DNA of 64,000 nucleotides from JALYYC01 sp963795805 (lineage in GTDB: Bacteria > Chloroflexota > Dormibacteria > CF-121), in assembly GCA_963795805.1 (NCBI GenBank), contig CAWCIV010000001.1, forward strand, positions 682,001-746,000, given 5' to 3'. Each line of letters starts with the position of its first letter. Position 1 is the first letter of the stretch. The translations under genes and the position numbers were made by a program. This document shows positions 25,120 through 37,327 of the stretch, in pieces. Below the pieces are notes generated by a model. It saw nothing but the letters and a program-made list of their open reading frames with translations, did no database searches and had not been told where the DNA came from.

Positions 25120-25473
25120 GTGTACGCTGCGGGGTACCTGATAACCCAGCCGGCGGCCGACGCCCTCGAGCATGCGGTTCTCCTCGCACCGTCCGGGCTC
25201 GCCGCGCGGACTTATCGTGACGGGACCTATCTTGGAAGCGGAGACAGCAGGTTCGGCAGCGTCTACGTCACGGTGCAGGTCAGCGGTGGCCGCATCGGCC
25301 AGGTGTGGATCAACAGCGTCTCGACGACCTTTCCGCAGCAGGTGATCGCTGACCTCCCGGGCGCCGTCGTCGCCCGCCAGGGCGCTGGGGTCGACCTGGT
25401 GACCGGCGCCACGAGCAGCAGCGCGGCCTTCGTGCTGGCGGTCAGGGCCGCCCTGCAGCAGGCTCAGCAGTGA
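25120..25473 (+). CDS. FMN-binding domain protein (RnfG/NqrC-like)
   Basis: A protein of at least 117 residues with the FMN-binding fold: TYRDGTYLGSGDSRFGSVYV, VSGGRIGQVW, and the attachment motif VTGATSSS, where FMN is linked through phosphoester to the Thr. The N-terminus carries a membrane or signal helix (VVAVYAAGYLITQP). GTG at 25120 falls inside that helix; the frame is open to 25090, so a CTG at 25096 may be the real start, or the ATG at 25074 if a base was lost. Its stop overlaps the apbE start (GTGA). ApbE is the enzyme that attaches FMN to such proteins. Confidence 0.8.
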   Translation: MYAAGYLITQPAADALEHAVLLAPSGLAARTYRDGTYLGSGDSRFGSVYVTVQVSGGRIGQVWINSVSTTFPQQVIADLPGAVVARQGAGVDLVTGATSSSAAFVLAVRAALQQAQQ

Positions 25474-26402
25474 GCAAGCGCACGGTGATTGCGATGGGAT
25501 ACCGGCAGGCACGGGCGGTCATGGATACCGTCGTGGCCATCGAGGTGGTGGAGGACGGCGGGGCGGCCGCGGCCGCCTGCGATCGAGCCTTCGGTTGGTT
25601 CGCGCAGGTCGAGCGGGCCTGCAGCCGCTTTGAAGAAGACAGCGAGGTTACGCGCCTGGTCCGGACGGTCGGCGTCCCGGTGGTCGTCAGTCCGGTGCTC
25701 TTCGAGGCCGTGCGGTTCGGGGTAGTCCTCGGGGCGATGACGGGTGGTGCGTTCGAGATCGCCATTGGGGGATTGATGGAGCGGCGCGGCTTCGACCGCA
25801 GCTACCGCACTGGCACGCATCATACGTTTGGTGACGGATTGGCGTCTACGACCTATCGGGACATTCAGTTGGATGCGGCGGCGCGGACGATCACGCTGCG
25901 ACGGCCGATGGTTCTCGATCTGGGCGCGGTTGCCAAAGGGCTGGCGATCGACCTGGCGGTACGTGAACTCGCGCGATTGCGCGACTTTAGTGTGGACGCT
26001 GGTGGCGACATCTATGCGGCCGGGCACGGACGCCGTGATCGGTGGCGTGTCGGGATCCAGCATCCGAGGACGGCCGCGGCGCTCAGCGACACCGTGGGCG
26101 TCACCGATGCCGCGGTCTGCACCTCGGGCGATTACCAGCGTCGCGACAAACGGGGCGACGAGCATCACATTGTCGACCCGCGCACGGGCCGATCGCCGGC
26201 TGAGCTCGCGAGTGTGACGGTGGTCGCCGCCAACGCCATGCTGGCAGACGGATTGTCAACCGCGGCCTTTGTGCTCGGTCATCGAAGGGGCCTTGCGCTG
26301 GTGGAACGGTGCGGGGGCCAGGGGATGGCGATGACGCGGACGTTGGAACGACATGTGACCACGGGTTTCGACGCGCTCCTGGTCGCCGGGCACGGGACAT
26401 GA
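25470..26402 (+). CDS. apbE: FAD:protein FMN transferase (ApbE family)
   Basis: A 310-residue flavin transferase that moves FMN from FAD to a Thr of a target protein outside the cytoplasm, with Mg2+. Visible landmarks are RFEEDSEVTRL, TGGAFEIAIGGL, LDLGAVAKGLAIDLAV, DAGGDIYAAG, AVCTSGDYQR and the HHIVDPRTGR active-site segment. No signal peptide is obvious. It overlaps the upstream FMN-binding gene and the downstream RnfD-like gene by 4 bp each, tying the three together. Confidence 0.92.
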   Translation: MSKRTVIAMGYRQARAVMDTVVAIEVVEDGGAAAAACDRAFGWFAQVERACSRFEEDSEVTRLVRTVGVPVVVSPVLFEAVRFGVVLGAMTGGAFEIAIGGLMERRGFDRSYRTGTHHTFGDGLASTTYRDIQLDAAARTITLRRPMVLDLGAVAKGLAIDLAVRELARLRDFSVDAGGDIYAAGHGRRDRWRVGIQHPRTAAALSDTVGVTDAAVCTSGDYQRRDKRGDEHHIVDPRTGRSPAELASVTVVAANAMLADGLSTAAFVLGHRRGLALVERCGGQGMAMTRTLERHVTTGFDALLVAGHGT

Positions 26403-27253
26403 TGCCGCGATTCCGGCTATTCACCCGCTGGCTCCGGACGCCCAAAGCCCTGGTGATCCTGGCGCTGCTCGCGCTGATTGCCGTCGCGGTCCCGACCGAA
26501 GGGGTTGGGCGCGTGGGCATGCCAATCCTGGCGGCCGTCTCCGGCGCGGTGGCCGTTGACCTGGTCCTGGGCCGCATCCAGCGCGGGGTCGTCGAGATCC
26601 CGGATGGCGCCGTCATCACCGGTCTGATCCTGGCGATGGTGTTGATTGCCGGCGCGCCGCCCGGGGTGGCACTGGTTGCCGGGGCCATGGCGGTGGCCTC
26701 CAAGCATTTGCTGGCCGCGAACCAATCCCATCTGTTCAACCCGGCCGCGGTCGGGCTGCTGGGCTGCGCGGTGATCTTTCCCACGGGGCAGAGCTGGTGG
26801 GGCGCGCTGACGGATCTGCCGTGGCCCGCGATCGCGATCCTGATTGGCGGCGCCGTCGTGGTGGCGCACCGGGTGCACCGGCTGCCGATGCTGCTCGCGT
26901 TCCTTGGCGTGTCCTTTCTGGCGTTCTGCCTGGTGGCGCTGCCCTGGTCGGGTAGTGTCCCGCGCCTCGCCGAAGTCTTTCGGATCCCGTTCCTGAATGC
27001 GGCAATCTTCTGTGCCGGCTTCATGCTGACCGATCCGGTGACGTCGCCCAGCCGACCGCGAGAGCAAGTCTGGTTCGCCGGGGTCGCCGCCATCGGGAGC
27101 GTGATCAGCTTCATGGCCGTGGCCGGACTCTGGTATCTCTTCTTCGGCCTGCTGGCGGCCAACGGATGGTGGGCGTGGCGGCGGACGATGCTGGCGGCGA
27201 AGACCGTCACCGCCGCTCGAGGTCGATGGGCTCCGGAAGGCCGTGGAAACTAG
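26399..27253 (+). CDS. RnfD/NqrB-like membrane protein
   Basis: A 284-residue membrane protein with eight to ten hydrophobic segments. It resembles the RnfD/NqrB family, most clearly in HLFNPAAVGLL and the closing FMLTDPVTSPSRPREQ motif. RnfD and NqrB carry ApbE-attached FMN and move electrons across the membrane. No clear SGAT flavinylation motif is seen here, so it may only be a membrane partner of the FMN-binding protein. The other Rnf/Nqr subunits are not in the window. The start at 26399 overlaps apbE by 4 bp; dnaX starts 18 bp downstream. Confidence 0.8.
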   Translation: MMPRFRLFTRWLRTPKALVILALLALIAVAVPTEGVGRVGMPILAAVSGAVAVDLVLGRIQRGVVEIPDGAVITGLILAMVLIAGAPPGVALVAGAMAVASKHLLAANQSHLFNPAAVGLLGCAVIFPTGQSWWGALTDLPWPAIAILIGGAVVVAHRVHRLPMLLAFLGVSFLAFCLVALPWSGSVPRLAEVFRIPFLNAAIFCAGFMLTDPVTSPSRPREQVWFAGVAAIGSVISFMAVAGLWYLFFGLLAANGWWAWRRTMLAAKTVTAARGRWAPEGRGN

Positions 27254-27271
27254 AATGGCAGAACACCCCCG

Positions 27272-28822
27272 ATGGCTTATCAGACCCTTTACCTCAAGTA
27301 CCGGTCGCAGCACTTTGGCGACCTGGTCGGACAGGACGCGATTGCCCAGACGCTGAAGAACGCCGTGGAGCAGGGTCGCGTGGCGCATGCCTACCTCTTC
27401 TCGGGCGTACGGGGCACGGGGAAGACGTCCACCGCCCGAATCGTGGCCAAGGCGATCAACTGTTTGAACCGTAAAGGGGCGGAGCCATGCGGCGTTTGCG
27501 CGAACTGTGTCGAGATCAGCACTGGCGCGGCCGTCGACCTGATCGAGATCGACGCTGCCTCCAACCGGGGCATCGACGAGATTCGCGACCTCCGCGAGCG
27601 GGTGAAGTACCTGCCGGCCAGCCTGAAGGTGAAGGTGTACATCATCGACGAGGCGCACATGCTGACCACGGAGGCCTTCAATGCGCTGCTGAAGACGCTC
27701 GAGGAGCCACCGGCGCATGTGACGTTTGTGCTGGCGACGACCGAGCCGCACAAGATTCCTTTGACCGTTGCCTCCCGCTGTCAACGATTTGACTTCCGAA
27801 GGATCGAGACCGGCGCCGTGGCGGCGCATCTGGCCTCGATCGTGTCGTCCGAGGGCGTCAAGGTGGATCCGCAGAGCCTGGCGCTGCTGGCTCGGCTGGC
27901 GCGCGGCAGCATGCGCGACGGCATCACGCTGCTCGACCAACTGATCTCGCAGGGCGGTGATGCGCTCACCGTTGGCAAAACGCGCGAGCTGCTCGGGCTT
28001 GCCGACCCGGACACGCTGGTCCAGATGCTGGCGTACGCCACGACCGGCGATGCGGCCAGGACGCTCGGTGAGTTGCAAAAGTTTTACGACGCCGGCGGCG
28101 ATGTGCGGCAACTGGTTCGAGGGTTGCTCGGCGCGATCCGTGAGGCGGCCCTATTATCGGTTGGCTACCACGATGCCGAGGGGTTGGGCGGCGCCGCGAG
28201 CGCCGGGTTGGAGAAAATCGGGCGGGCCACCGGCCGCAACGCACTGCTCGGAATGTGGAAGGGTCTGATGGAGATGGAGCCCGAGTTGCGCAAGGGCGCC
28301 GACGCGCGGCTGCTGCTCGAGGTCACGCTCCTGTCGAATATGAGCCAGCCGGTCGTGGTAGCCGTCGCGCCCGCGGTGGCGAGCACCGAGGCGGTTGGGG
28401 GAGAGAGAGTGATCGAGCCGGTGATCGAGCCTGCGCTCGCGCCGGAGCCGGCGGTGATGGGTCCGGACGCGCGCTGGGAGGCATTGAAGCAGCAGCTGCC
28501 CAAGCCGGTGGGGTCGTTGTTGATGGATGCCCGGCTGGCCGCGGTGCGCGATGGCCTGGTTCGGATCGAGTTTCGCTATCCTGCCCATGCCGAGCTGATG
28601 CAGAAGGCGTCGAACCGGGACACGCTGCTGGCGGCGGTGCGCGAGATCTTTGCGCCGGACGCCCGAGTGGAGCTGGTGGCGGGGGAGAAGCCTGGGGGGG
28701 TGGTTGCGGGTGGGGCCGCGTCGGCGCGCGGGACGACCTCGATCGCCGACGACCCGCTGGTGAAGGACGCCATGAATCGGTTTGACGCTACCAACGTGCG
28801 GGTCACCCCGCGAGGGAGGTAA
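27272..28822 (+). CDS. dnaX: DNA polymerase III subunit gamma/tau
   Basis: A 516-residue clamp-loader ATPase. Walker A is GVRGTGKT (45-52), the zinc cysteines are C64, C73, C76 and C79, and the DExx box is IIDEAHML (about 126-133), with sensor 1 near FVLATTEPHKI. The C-terminal 150 residues are the tau-like region that binds polymerase and helicase. I saw no A-rich slippery site for frameshifted gamma. It heads the conserved dnaX-ybaB-recR run. Confidence 0.96.
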   Translation: MAYQTLYLKYRSQHFGDLVGQDAIAQTLKNAVEQGRVAHAYLFSGVRGTGKTSTARIVAKAINCLNRKGAEPCGVCANCVEISTGAAVDLIEIDAASNRGIDEIRDLRERVKYLPASLKVKVYIIDEAHMLTTEAFNALLKTLEEPPAHVTFVLATTEPHKIPLTVASRCQRFDFRRIETGAVAAHLASIVSSEGVKVDPQSLALLARLARGSMRDGITLLDQLISQGGDALTVGKTRELLGLADPDTLVQMLAYATTGDAARTLGELQKFYDAGGDVRQLVRGLLGAIREAALLSVGYHDAEGLGGAASAGLEKIGRATGRNALLGMWKGLMEMEPELRKGADARLLLEVTLLSNMSQPVVVAVAPAVASTEAVGGERVIEPVIEPALAPEPAVMGPDARWEALKQQLPKPVGSLLMDARLAAVRDGLVRIEFRYPAHAELMQKASNRDTLLAAVREIFAPDARVELVAGEKPGGVVAGGAASARGTTSIADDPLVKDAMNRFDATNVRVTPRGR

Positions 28823-28824
28823 CC

Positions 28825-29139
28825 GTGGGACAGCAGTTCAAGATGATGAAGCAGCTGCAGCAGATGCAGGCCAAGATGGCGAAGGTCCAGGAGGACCTGG
28901 GCGCGATGACGGTGGCGGGGACCGCGGGCGGCGGCATGGTCGAGGTCACGGTCAACGGCCACCAGAAGGTGCTGTCGGTGGTGGTCAAGCCGGAGGTGGT
29001 CGACCCGTCGGATCTCGAGATGCTCCAGGACCTGATCATGGCCGCGGTCAACGACGCGATGGACAAGGCGCGCGACCTGGCCTCGAAAGAGATGGGTTCG
29101 GTGACGGCGGGCCTCGGGTTGCCCCCCGGCTTGCTGTAG
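28825..29139 (+). CDS. YbaB/EbfC nucleoid-associated protein
   Basis: A 104-residue DNA-binding protein. The N-terminal helix QFKMMKQLQQMQAKMAKVQEDL and the strand segment AGGGMVEVTVNGHQKVLSV are characteristic. Members form homodimers that bind DNA without strong specificity and are conserved between dnaX and recR. The start is GTG after GGGAGGT, 2 bp downstream of the dnaX stop. Confidence 0.94.
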   Translation: MGQQFKMMKQLQQMQAKMAKVQEDLGAMTVAGTAGGGMVEVTVNGHQKVLSVVVKPEVVDPSDLEMLQDLIMAAVNDAMDKARDLASKEMGSVTAGLGLPPGLL

Positions 29140-29155
29140 CCGGCAGGGGATTGGA

Positions 29156-29755
29156 TTGGCCGAGATTCCGCCGGCGCTGACCCGGGTCATGGATGAGCTT
29201 GGGCGGCTGCCGGGGATCGGGCCGAAGACGGCGCAGCGCCTATCCTTCTATATATTGCGAGCGCCAAGAGACTCGATCGACCGCCTGGCCGCGGCCCTGG
29301 TCGACGTCAAAGCGCGAATCCGGTTCTGCGATGAGTGTTTCTTCATCTCCGAGACGGCGCGGTGCACCATCTGTGAGTCGGGACGGCGGGATCGAACCGT
29401 GCTCTGTGTGGTCGAGGAGCCCCTGGATGTGTTGGCGATCGAGCGCACCGGTGAGTACCACGGGCTGTACCACGTTCTGCACGGAGCGCTCTCACCCATC
29501 GATGGCGTGGGACCCGGCGAGTTGAAGATCGGGGAGCTGCTGGCCCGGTTGCGACGCGAGCCGGCGGGCGAAGTCATCCTCGCGACCGACCCGGACATGG
29601 AGGGTGAGGCGACGGCGGCGTATTTGGGCGCCCAGCTGGCCGCCATGGGAGTGCGGACCTCACGGCTGGCGCACGGGCTGCCGGTTGGCGGCGAGCTCGA
29701 ATACGCCGATGAGTTGACGCTGGCCCGGGCATTCTCGGGAAGGCGGGCGTTTTGA
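29156..29755 (+). CDS. recR: Recombination protein RecR
   Basis: A 199-residue recombinational repair protein that works with RecF/RecO to load RecA at gaps. The order is HhH (LGRLPGIGPKTAQRLSFYIL), a C4 zinc finger (CDECFFISETARCTIC), then a Toprim domain (VVEEPLDVLAIE ... EVILATDPDMEGE) and the closing hydrophobic region RLAHGLPVGGELEYAD. The start is TTG at 29156. It overlaps the next gene by 4 bp. Confidence 0.95.
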   Translation: MAEIPPALTRVMDELGRLPGIGPKTAQRLSFYILRAPRDSIDRLAAALVDVKARIRFCDECFFISETARCTICESGRRDRTVLCVVEEPLDVLAIERTGEYHGLYHVLHGALSPIDGVGPGELKIGELLARLRREPAGEVILATDPDMEGEATAAYLGAQLAAMGVRTSRLAHGLPVGGELEYADELTLARAFSGRRAF

Positions 29756-30033
29756 GCGAGGTGGCCGGTGGAGAGGAGGAGGAGCGGGAAATCGCCTGGC
29801 TGGCGATGCCGGAGAAGGCGCCGGTGGTCGGGCGTGACGGGGAGGAGATCGGGCGCGCGGAGGGGTTGCTCGGTGATGAGGGCGACGACATCTTTCATGG
29901 GATCGTGGTGAAGCTGGCGCGCGGTGGGAAGGTCGAGGTGGCGGCGGACCGGATTCCGAAGATCACGACCAGGCGGGTTTACACCGACCTGGCCGCCGAT
30001 GAACTCGAGGGGTTGCCCGAGTACAGCCGGTAG
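29752..30033 (+). CDS. PRC-barrel-like small acidic protein
   Basis: A 93-residue protein that reads like a short PRC-barrel/DUF2171-type domain: VVGRDGEEIGRAEGLLGDEGD, then DIFHGIVVKL and VAADRIPKITTRRVYTDL. Such domains mediate RNA or protein contacts. TTG start overlapping the recR stop by 4 bp; last gene before the rRNA operon. The functional link to recR is unknown. Confidence 0.7.
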   Translation: MSEVAGGEEEEREIAWLAMPEKAPVVGRDGEEIGRAEGLLGDEGDDIFHGIVVKLARGGKVEVAADRIPKITTRRVYTDLAADELEGLPEYSR

Positions 30034-30103
30034 CGTCGTTGGGGCTCGCCGGGTTTAGGCTGGCGAGTCGCGTGGTACGGTTTTAGGACGATCTGAAAGC
30101 GCC

Positions 30104-30134
30104 TTGACAACCTGGCCGGCGGATACGCTATCAT
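30104..30134 (+). promoter_or_regulatory. rRNA operon promoter
   Basis: TTGACA at 30104-30109 and TATCAT at 30129-30134, spaced 19 bp, lie about 165 bp before 16S in the expected place for a strong housekeeping promoter. The spacer is longer than the 17-bp optimum. No second promoter is obvious. Confidence 0.7.
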
Positions 30135-30183
30135 TCACAGGCTGCCCGAAAGCCGGGAGGAAGTCCTACGCGCTTGCAGGCGG

Positions 30184-30199
30184 TGCGCACTTTAACAAT
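30184..30199 (+). promoter_or_regulatory. boxA antitermination element in the rRNA leader
   Basis: TGCGCACTTTAACAAT matches the boxA core (CTTTAACAAT) recognised by NusB-NusE. It lies between the promoter and 16S, as in other rrn operons, and would let polymerase pass downstream pause sites. Confidence 0.7.
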
Positions 30200-30270
30200 T
30201 GAAGAGTGGAACGGACTTCTCCGAGAAGGCCCTTCGAAATGTCGTGAGGACCCTGATTCGATTTCTAAAG

Positions 30271-30297
30271 CCTCAAGCCCTGCTGGGTCTGAGGTTT

Positions 30298-30299
<2 letters not shown>
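30271..30299 (+). other. Terminator-like hairpin directly before 16S
   Basis: CCTCA/TGAGG and GCCC/GGGT arms with one mismatch and loop TGCT (30271-30294) are followed by TTTTT. It resembles an intrinsic terminator but sits downstream of boxA and touches the 16S 5' end, so it is more likely a leader-processing stem or an attenuator overcome by antitermination. Confidence 0.45.
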
Positions 30300-31811
<1,512 letters not shown>

Positions 31812-32081
31812 AAGGAGCCGAACGTCGCCGGCGCAAGCCGACGGCGGGAGGAGTCAGCTCAGTTCGACAGCAACCGCCTTCAATGGCCGCAAAGAGTAAT
31901 CCAGGCATCGTGCCCGGGTGAAGAGTAACGGCACATGCTGGTGGGATCCCTCGATCGCGAGGGGGAGGTCGAATAGCAGCCGGTGGGAATCCGGAAGTAA
32001 GTCCAAACGACTGCCTAATCGGGAGTCCGTCCACTCCTTCAATCGTTAAGGTACGGCCGCTTGTCCGCTCACCTGGCACCT
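31812..32081 (+). other. 16S to tRNA-Ile spacer
   Basis: A 270-bp transcribed spacer with a GC hairpin (GTCGCCGGCG ... CGACGGC) just after 16S, probably part of pre-16S processing. No gene is evident. Confidence 0.8.
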
Positions 32082-32155
32082 GGGCCTTTAGCTCAGATGG
32101 TTAGAGCGCGCGGCTGATAACCGCGAGGTCTGTGGTTCGATTCCACAAAGGCCCA
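32082..32155 (+). tRNA. tRNA-Ile (GAT)
   Basis: A 74-nt cloverleaf with acceptor GGGCCTT/AAGGCCC, anticodon loop CTGATAA and T-loop GGTTCGATTCC. The CCA end is not encoded. It occupies its usual place in the 16S-23S spacer. Confidence 0.97.
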
Positions 32156-32233
32156 TTCTTATCAGCCGCCGCTGGTGCCCACGCGAGACTTGCCGGCCGA
32201 ACGATGACGATCTCAAGTGAAGAGATCCCATTT

Positions 32234-32306
32234 GGGGATGTAGCTCAGTTGGGAGAGCACCTGCTTTGCAAGCAGGGGGTCGCCAGTTCGAATCTGGTCA
32301 TCTCCA
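32234..32306 (+). tRNA. tRNA-Ala (TGC)
   Basis: A 73-nt cloverleaf with acceptor GGGGATG/CATCTCC, anticodon loop TTTGCAA and T-loop AGTTCGAATCT. No encoded CCA. It is the second tRNA of the rRNA spacer. Confidence 0.97.
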
Positions 32307-32495
32307 TGTGTTCTAAGCGCCGCCGGCCGGACGTGACGCGCGTCCGAGGGCCGGCGCCGCGATATGTACCTTAAAAAATGAATAGCGAAGAAAGTGATAT
32401 TTAGGGTAACCAAGCAGAACACGCGTAAAAGACCCATTGCGAATCACGATGGCGGCCACACGTCTGCCATCGGCGTTGAGCAGTGTTGATAGATG
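32307..32495 (+). other. tRNA-Ala to 23S spacer
   Basis: A 189-bp spacer containing a strong GC-rich inverted repeat (GCGCCGCCGGCC ... GGCCGGCGCCGC) and a GATGGC ... GCCATC hairpin. These probably act in rRNA processing. No gene is evident. Confidence 0.75.
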
Positions 32496-35513
<3,018 letters not shown>

Positions 35514-35618
35514 CTATCTCACTCCTCAGCGCGCCGGATCGCCGGCCGCGCCAAGGGGTTGATCGCGTGATCTGCGCGATCCCTAAATGCACTTCTTCGC
35601 AGCGATCGAAGGAAAAAG

Positions 35619-35738
35619 ACTTCGGTGACCATAGCGACGGGGAAACACCTGTTCCCATCCCGAACACAGCAGTTAAGCCCGTCTGCGCCGATGGTACTGG
35701 GCTGGCAACGGTCTGGGAGAGTAGGTCATCGCCGAGGT
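35619..35738 (+). rRNA. rrf: 5S ribosomal RNA
   Basis: About 120 nt. Terminal helix ACTTCGGTGA pairs with TCGCCGAGGT. Conserved internal segments are CCCATCCCGAACACAG, GTTAAGCCCG and GCGCCGATGGTACTG. Confidence 0.95.
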
Positions 35739-35752
35739 CTTTTTTCTTTTCT
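35739..35752 (+). terminator. T-rich end of the rRNA operon
   Basis: A run of CTTTTTTTCTTTT directly follows the 5S terminal helix, which can itself act as the terminator stem. Confidence 0.65.
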
Positions 35753-35768
35753 GCAACCATTGAGGGTG

Positions 35769-36224
35769 ATGAGCGAACAACCGGTCGGAAAAACACGCCA
35801 CACGTCGCTGACGCTCGACCAGCTCGCCGAGCTGCAGCCGGGTCTTGCCGACCTGATGCCGGCCGTCGGCGACCGTTACTGGATCGCCTACTACGCCGCC
35901 CGCGGCGGGAACTGGGCACTTGCGCGCTATCAGCTGCGGCACCTGGCGATGCTGCTCCGCCGTGGGGCGCTTACGCGTCCGAAACACGCCGTCAACCTGG
36001 CCGAGTACGAGCGTTCGAGCATTGGGCCGCTCCTGGACGCCGTCCAGGCAAGGAATCTCGACGCCTTCGAGCAGGCCTATCAGCGGGCGACCGACGTCGC
36101 CAATGACCTGCACCGCGAGCTCGGCCACCCGGACATCGTCTGGCGTCTTCCACCCGAGCCTCCGCCGCACCTCGACCTGACCCCGCAGCCGGAGGCCGAG
36201 CCGAAAGTCGAAGGCCGCCGCTAG
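35769..36224 (+). CDS. Conserved-looking helical protein of unknown function
   Basis: A 151-residue soluble, helix-rich protein, not recognised. It has an aromatic/basic segment (DRYWIAYYAARGGNWALARYQLRHL) and a Pro/Glu-rich tail. The start at 35769 lies just past the rRNA terminator; an earlier in-frame ATG lies inside 5S rRNA and is excluded. The stop overlaps the racemase gene's stop on the other strand (CTAG). Confidence 0.7.
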   Translation: MSEQPVGKTRHTSLTLDQLAELQPGLADLMPAVGDRYWIAYYAARGGNWALARYQLRHLAMLLRRGALTRPKHAVNLAEYERSSIGPLLDAVQARNLDAFEQAYQRATDVANDLHRELGHPDIVWRLPPEPPPHLDLTPQPEAEPKVEGRR

Positions 36225-37327
36225 CGCAGCATCTCGCGACGGACCGTAAGCCGCTCGACGAGGTCCACCTTGACCCGCACCCCGAGGCCCCACCGCGTCG
36301 GTACGGGGATGGTGCCGCCGCGGGCCAGCGTAAACGGCGGCTCGATGATGTCCTCAGCCCAGTAGCGCGCGCTTGCCGAGATGTCGCCCGGCAGTCGGAA
36401 GTTCGGAAGTGTCGCCAGGGCGACGTTGCAGGCTCGGCCGATTCCGGTTTCGAGCATGCCACCGCACCAGACCGGGATCCCGGCGTTTCGCGCGATGTCG
36501 TGGATCCGCCTGGCTTCCGCAAAGCCACCGACCCGCCCGGGTTTGATGTTGATCACGCGGCAGGCTCCCAGCTGGACCGCGTGCCGCGCGTCGCGGGCGT
36601 CCTCGATGCTTTCGTCGAGACAAATCGGGGTCGCGAGCTGCCGCTGCAGGGCGGCATGGTCGACGAGGTCGCCCGCCGCGAGCGGTTGCTCCAGCATCAA
36701 CAGCCGGAACTGGTCGAGCTGCTGGAGGTGGGCGGCATCATCGAGCTCGTAAGCAGAGTTGGCATCCGCCATCAGCGTGATCTCGGGATACCGCTGCCGG
36801 ATCGCCGCGATCGCCTGGATGTCCCACCCGGGCTCGATCTTCACCTTGATCCGCCGGTAGCCTTCACTGAGATGGCGGGCGATCGTGTCGAGCAACTCGT
36901 CCGTGGTGGCCTGGATACCGACACTGACGCCGGTTTCGATTCGGTCCTTGACGCCGCCGAGAAAGGTCGCCAGCGGTTTGCGGGCCTCCTCGGCCAACGC
37001 CCCGGTGAGCGCCATCTCGATCGACGCCTTGGCCATTCGGTGGCCACGCACCGGGAGAAAGAGCGCTTCGAGCGCGGCGACATCCGGCAGCTCGCGCCCG
37101 AGGATCGACGGCACGAGGTAGCCCTTAAGGATCCCCCAGGCGGTCTCGACGGTCTCGTAGGAATACCATGGCCCTTCGCCTGCGACGCACTCCCCCCAGT
37201 GCGACCGGCCGCCGATCTCGAGTCGAACGAGCAGGGGATAGCGATCCTGCTGGACGCCGAAGCTGGTTCGAAACGGCTTCAAAAGCCGCATCTGCAGCAC
37301 CCGCAGCTCGACGGCTTCAATTTTCAT
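36221..37327 (-). CDS. Enolase-superfamily N-acylamino acid racemase / o-succinylbenzoate synthase
   Basis: A 368-residue MLE-subgroup enzyme. The catalytic lysines are K161 and K163 (KVK motif) and K262 (NIKPGRVGG); metal ligands are D188, E213 and D238. OSBS and N-succinylamino-acid racemase cannot be separated by motif. No other menaquinone genes are near, and its stop-start overlap with a COG3375-like GNAT gene, plus a nearby M20 peptidase, favours the racemase role. The start at 37327 gives the conserved MKIEAVELRVLQMRL N-terminus. Confidence 0.88.
   Translation of the reverse strand: MKIEAVELRVLQMRLLKPFRTSFGVQQDRYPLLVRLEIGGRSHWGECVAGEGPWYSYETVETAWGILKGYLVPSILGRELPDVAALEALFLPVRGHRMAKASIEMALTGALAEEARKPLATFLGGVKDRIETGVSVGIQATTDELLDTIARHLSEGYRRIKVKIEPGWDIQAIAAIRQRYPEITLMADANSAYELDDAAHLQQLDQFRLLMLEQPLAAGDLVDHAALQRQLATPICLDESIEDARDARHAVQLGACRVINIKPGRVGGFAEARRIHDIARNAGIPVWCGGMLETGIGRACNVALATLPNFRLPGDISASARYWAEDIIEPPFTLARGGTIPVPTRWGLGVRVKVDLVERLTVRREMLR

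Noticed and set aside
26417..28111. Long minus-strand open frame (about 564 codons) opposite the RnfD-like and dnaX genes
   Set aside because: Its translation is Arg/His/Gln-rich with no motifs and it is antisense to two well-supported genes; a GC-rich shadow.
35625..35768. Upstream in-frame ATG extending the post-rRNA gene into 5S
   Set aside because: The added codons are 5S rRNA and its terminator.
36221..37327. Calling the enolase menC
   Set aside because: OSBS and N-succinylamino-acid racemase share all active-site residues; neighbours favour the racemase, and no other men genes are near.
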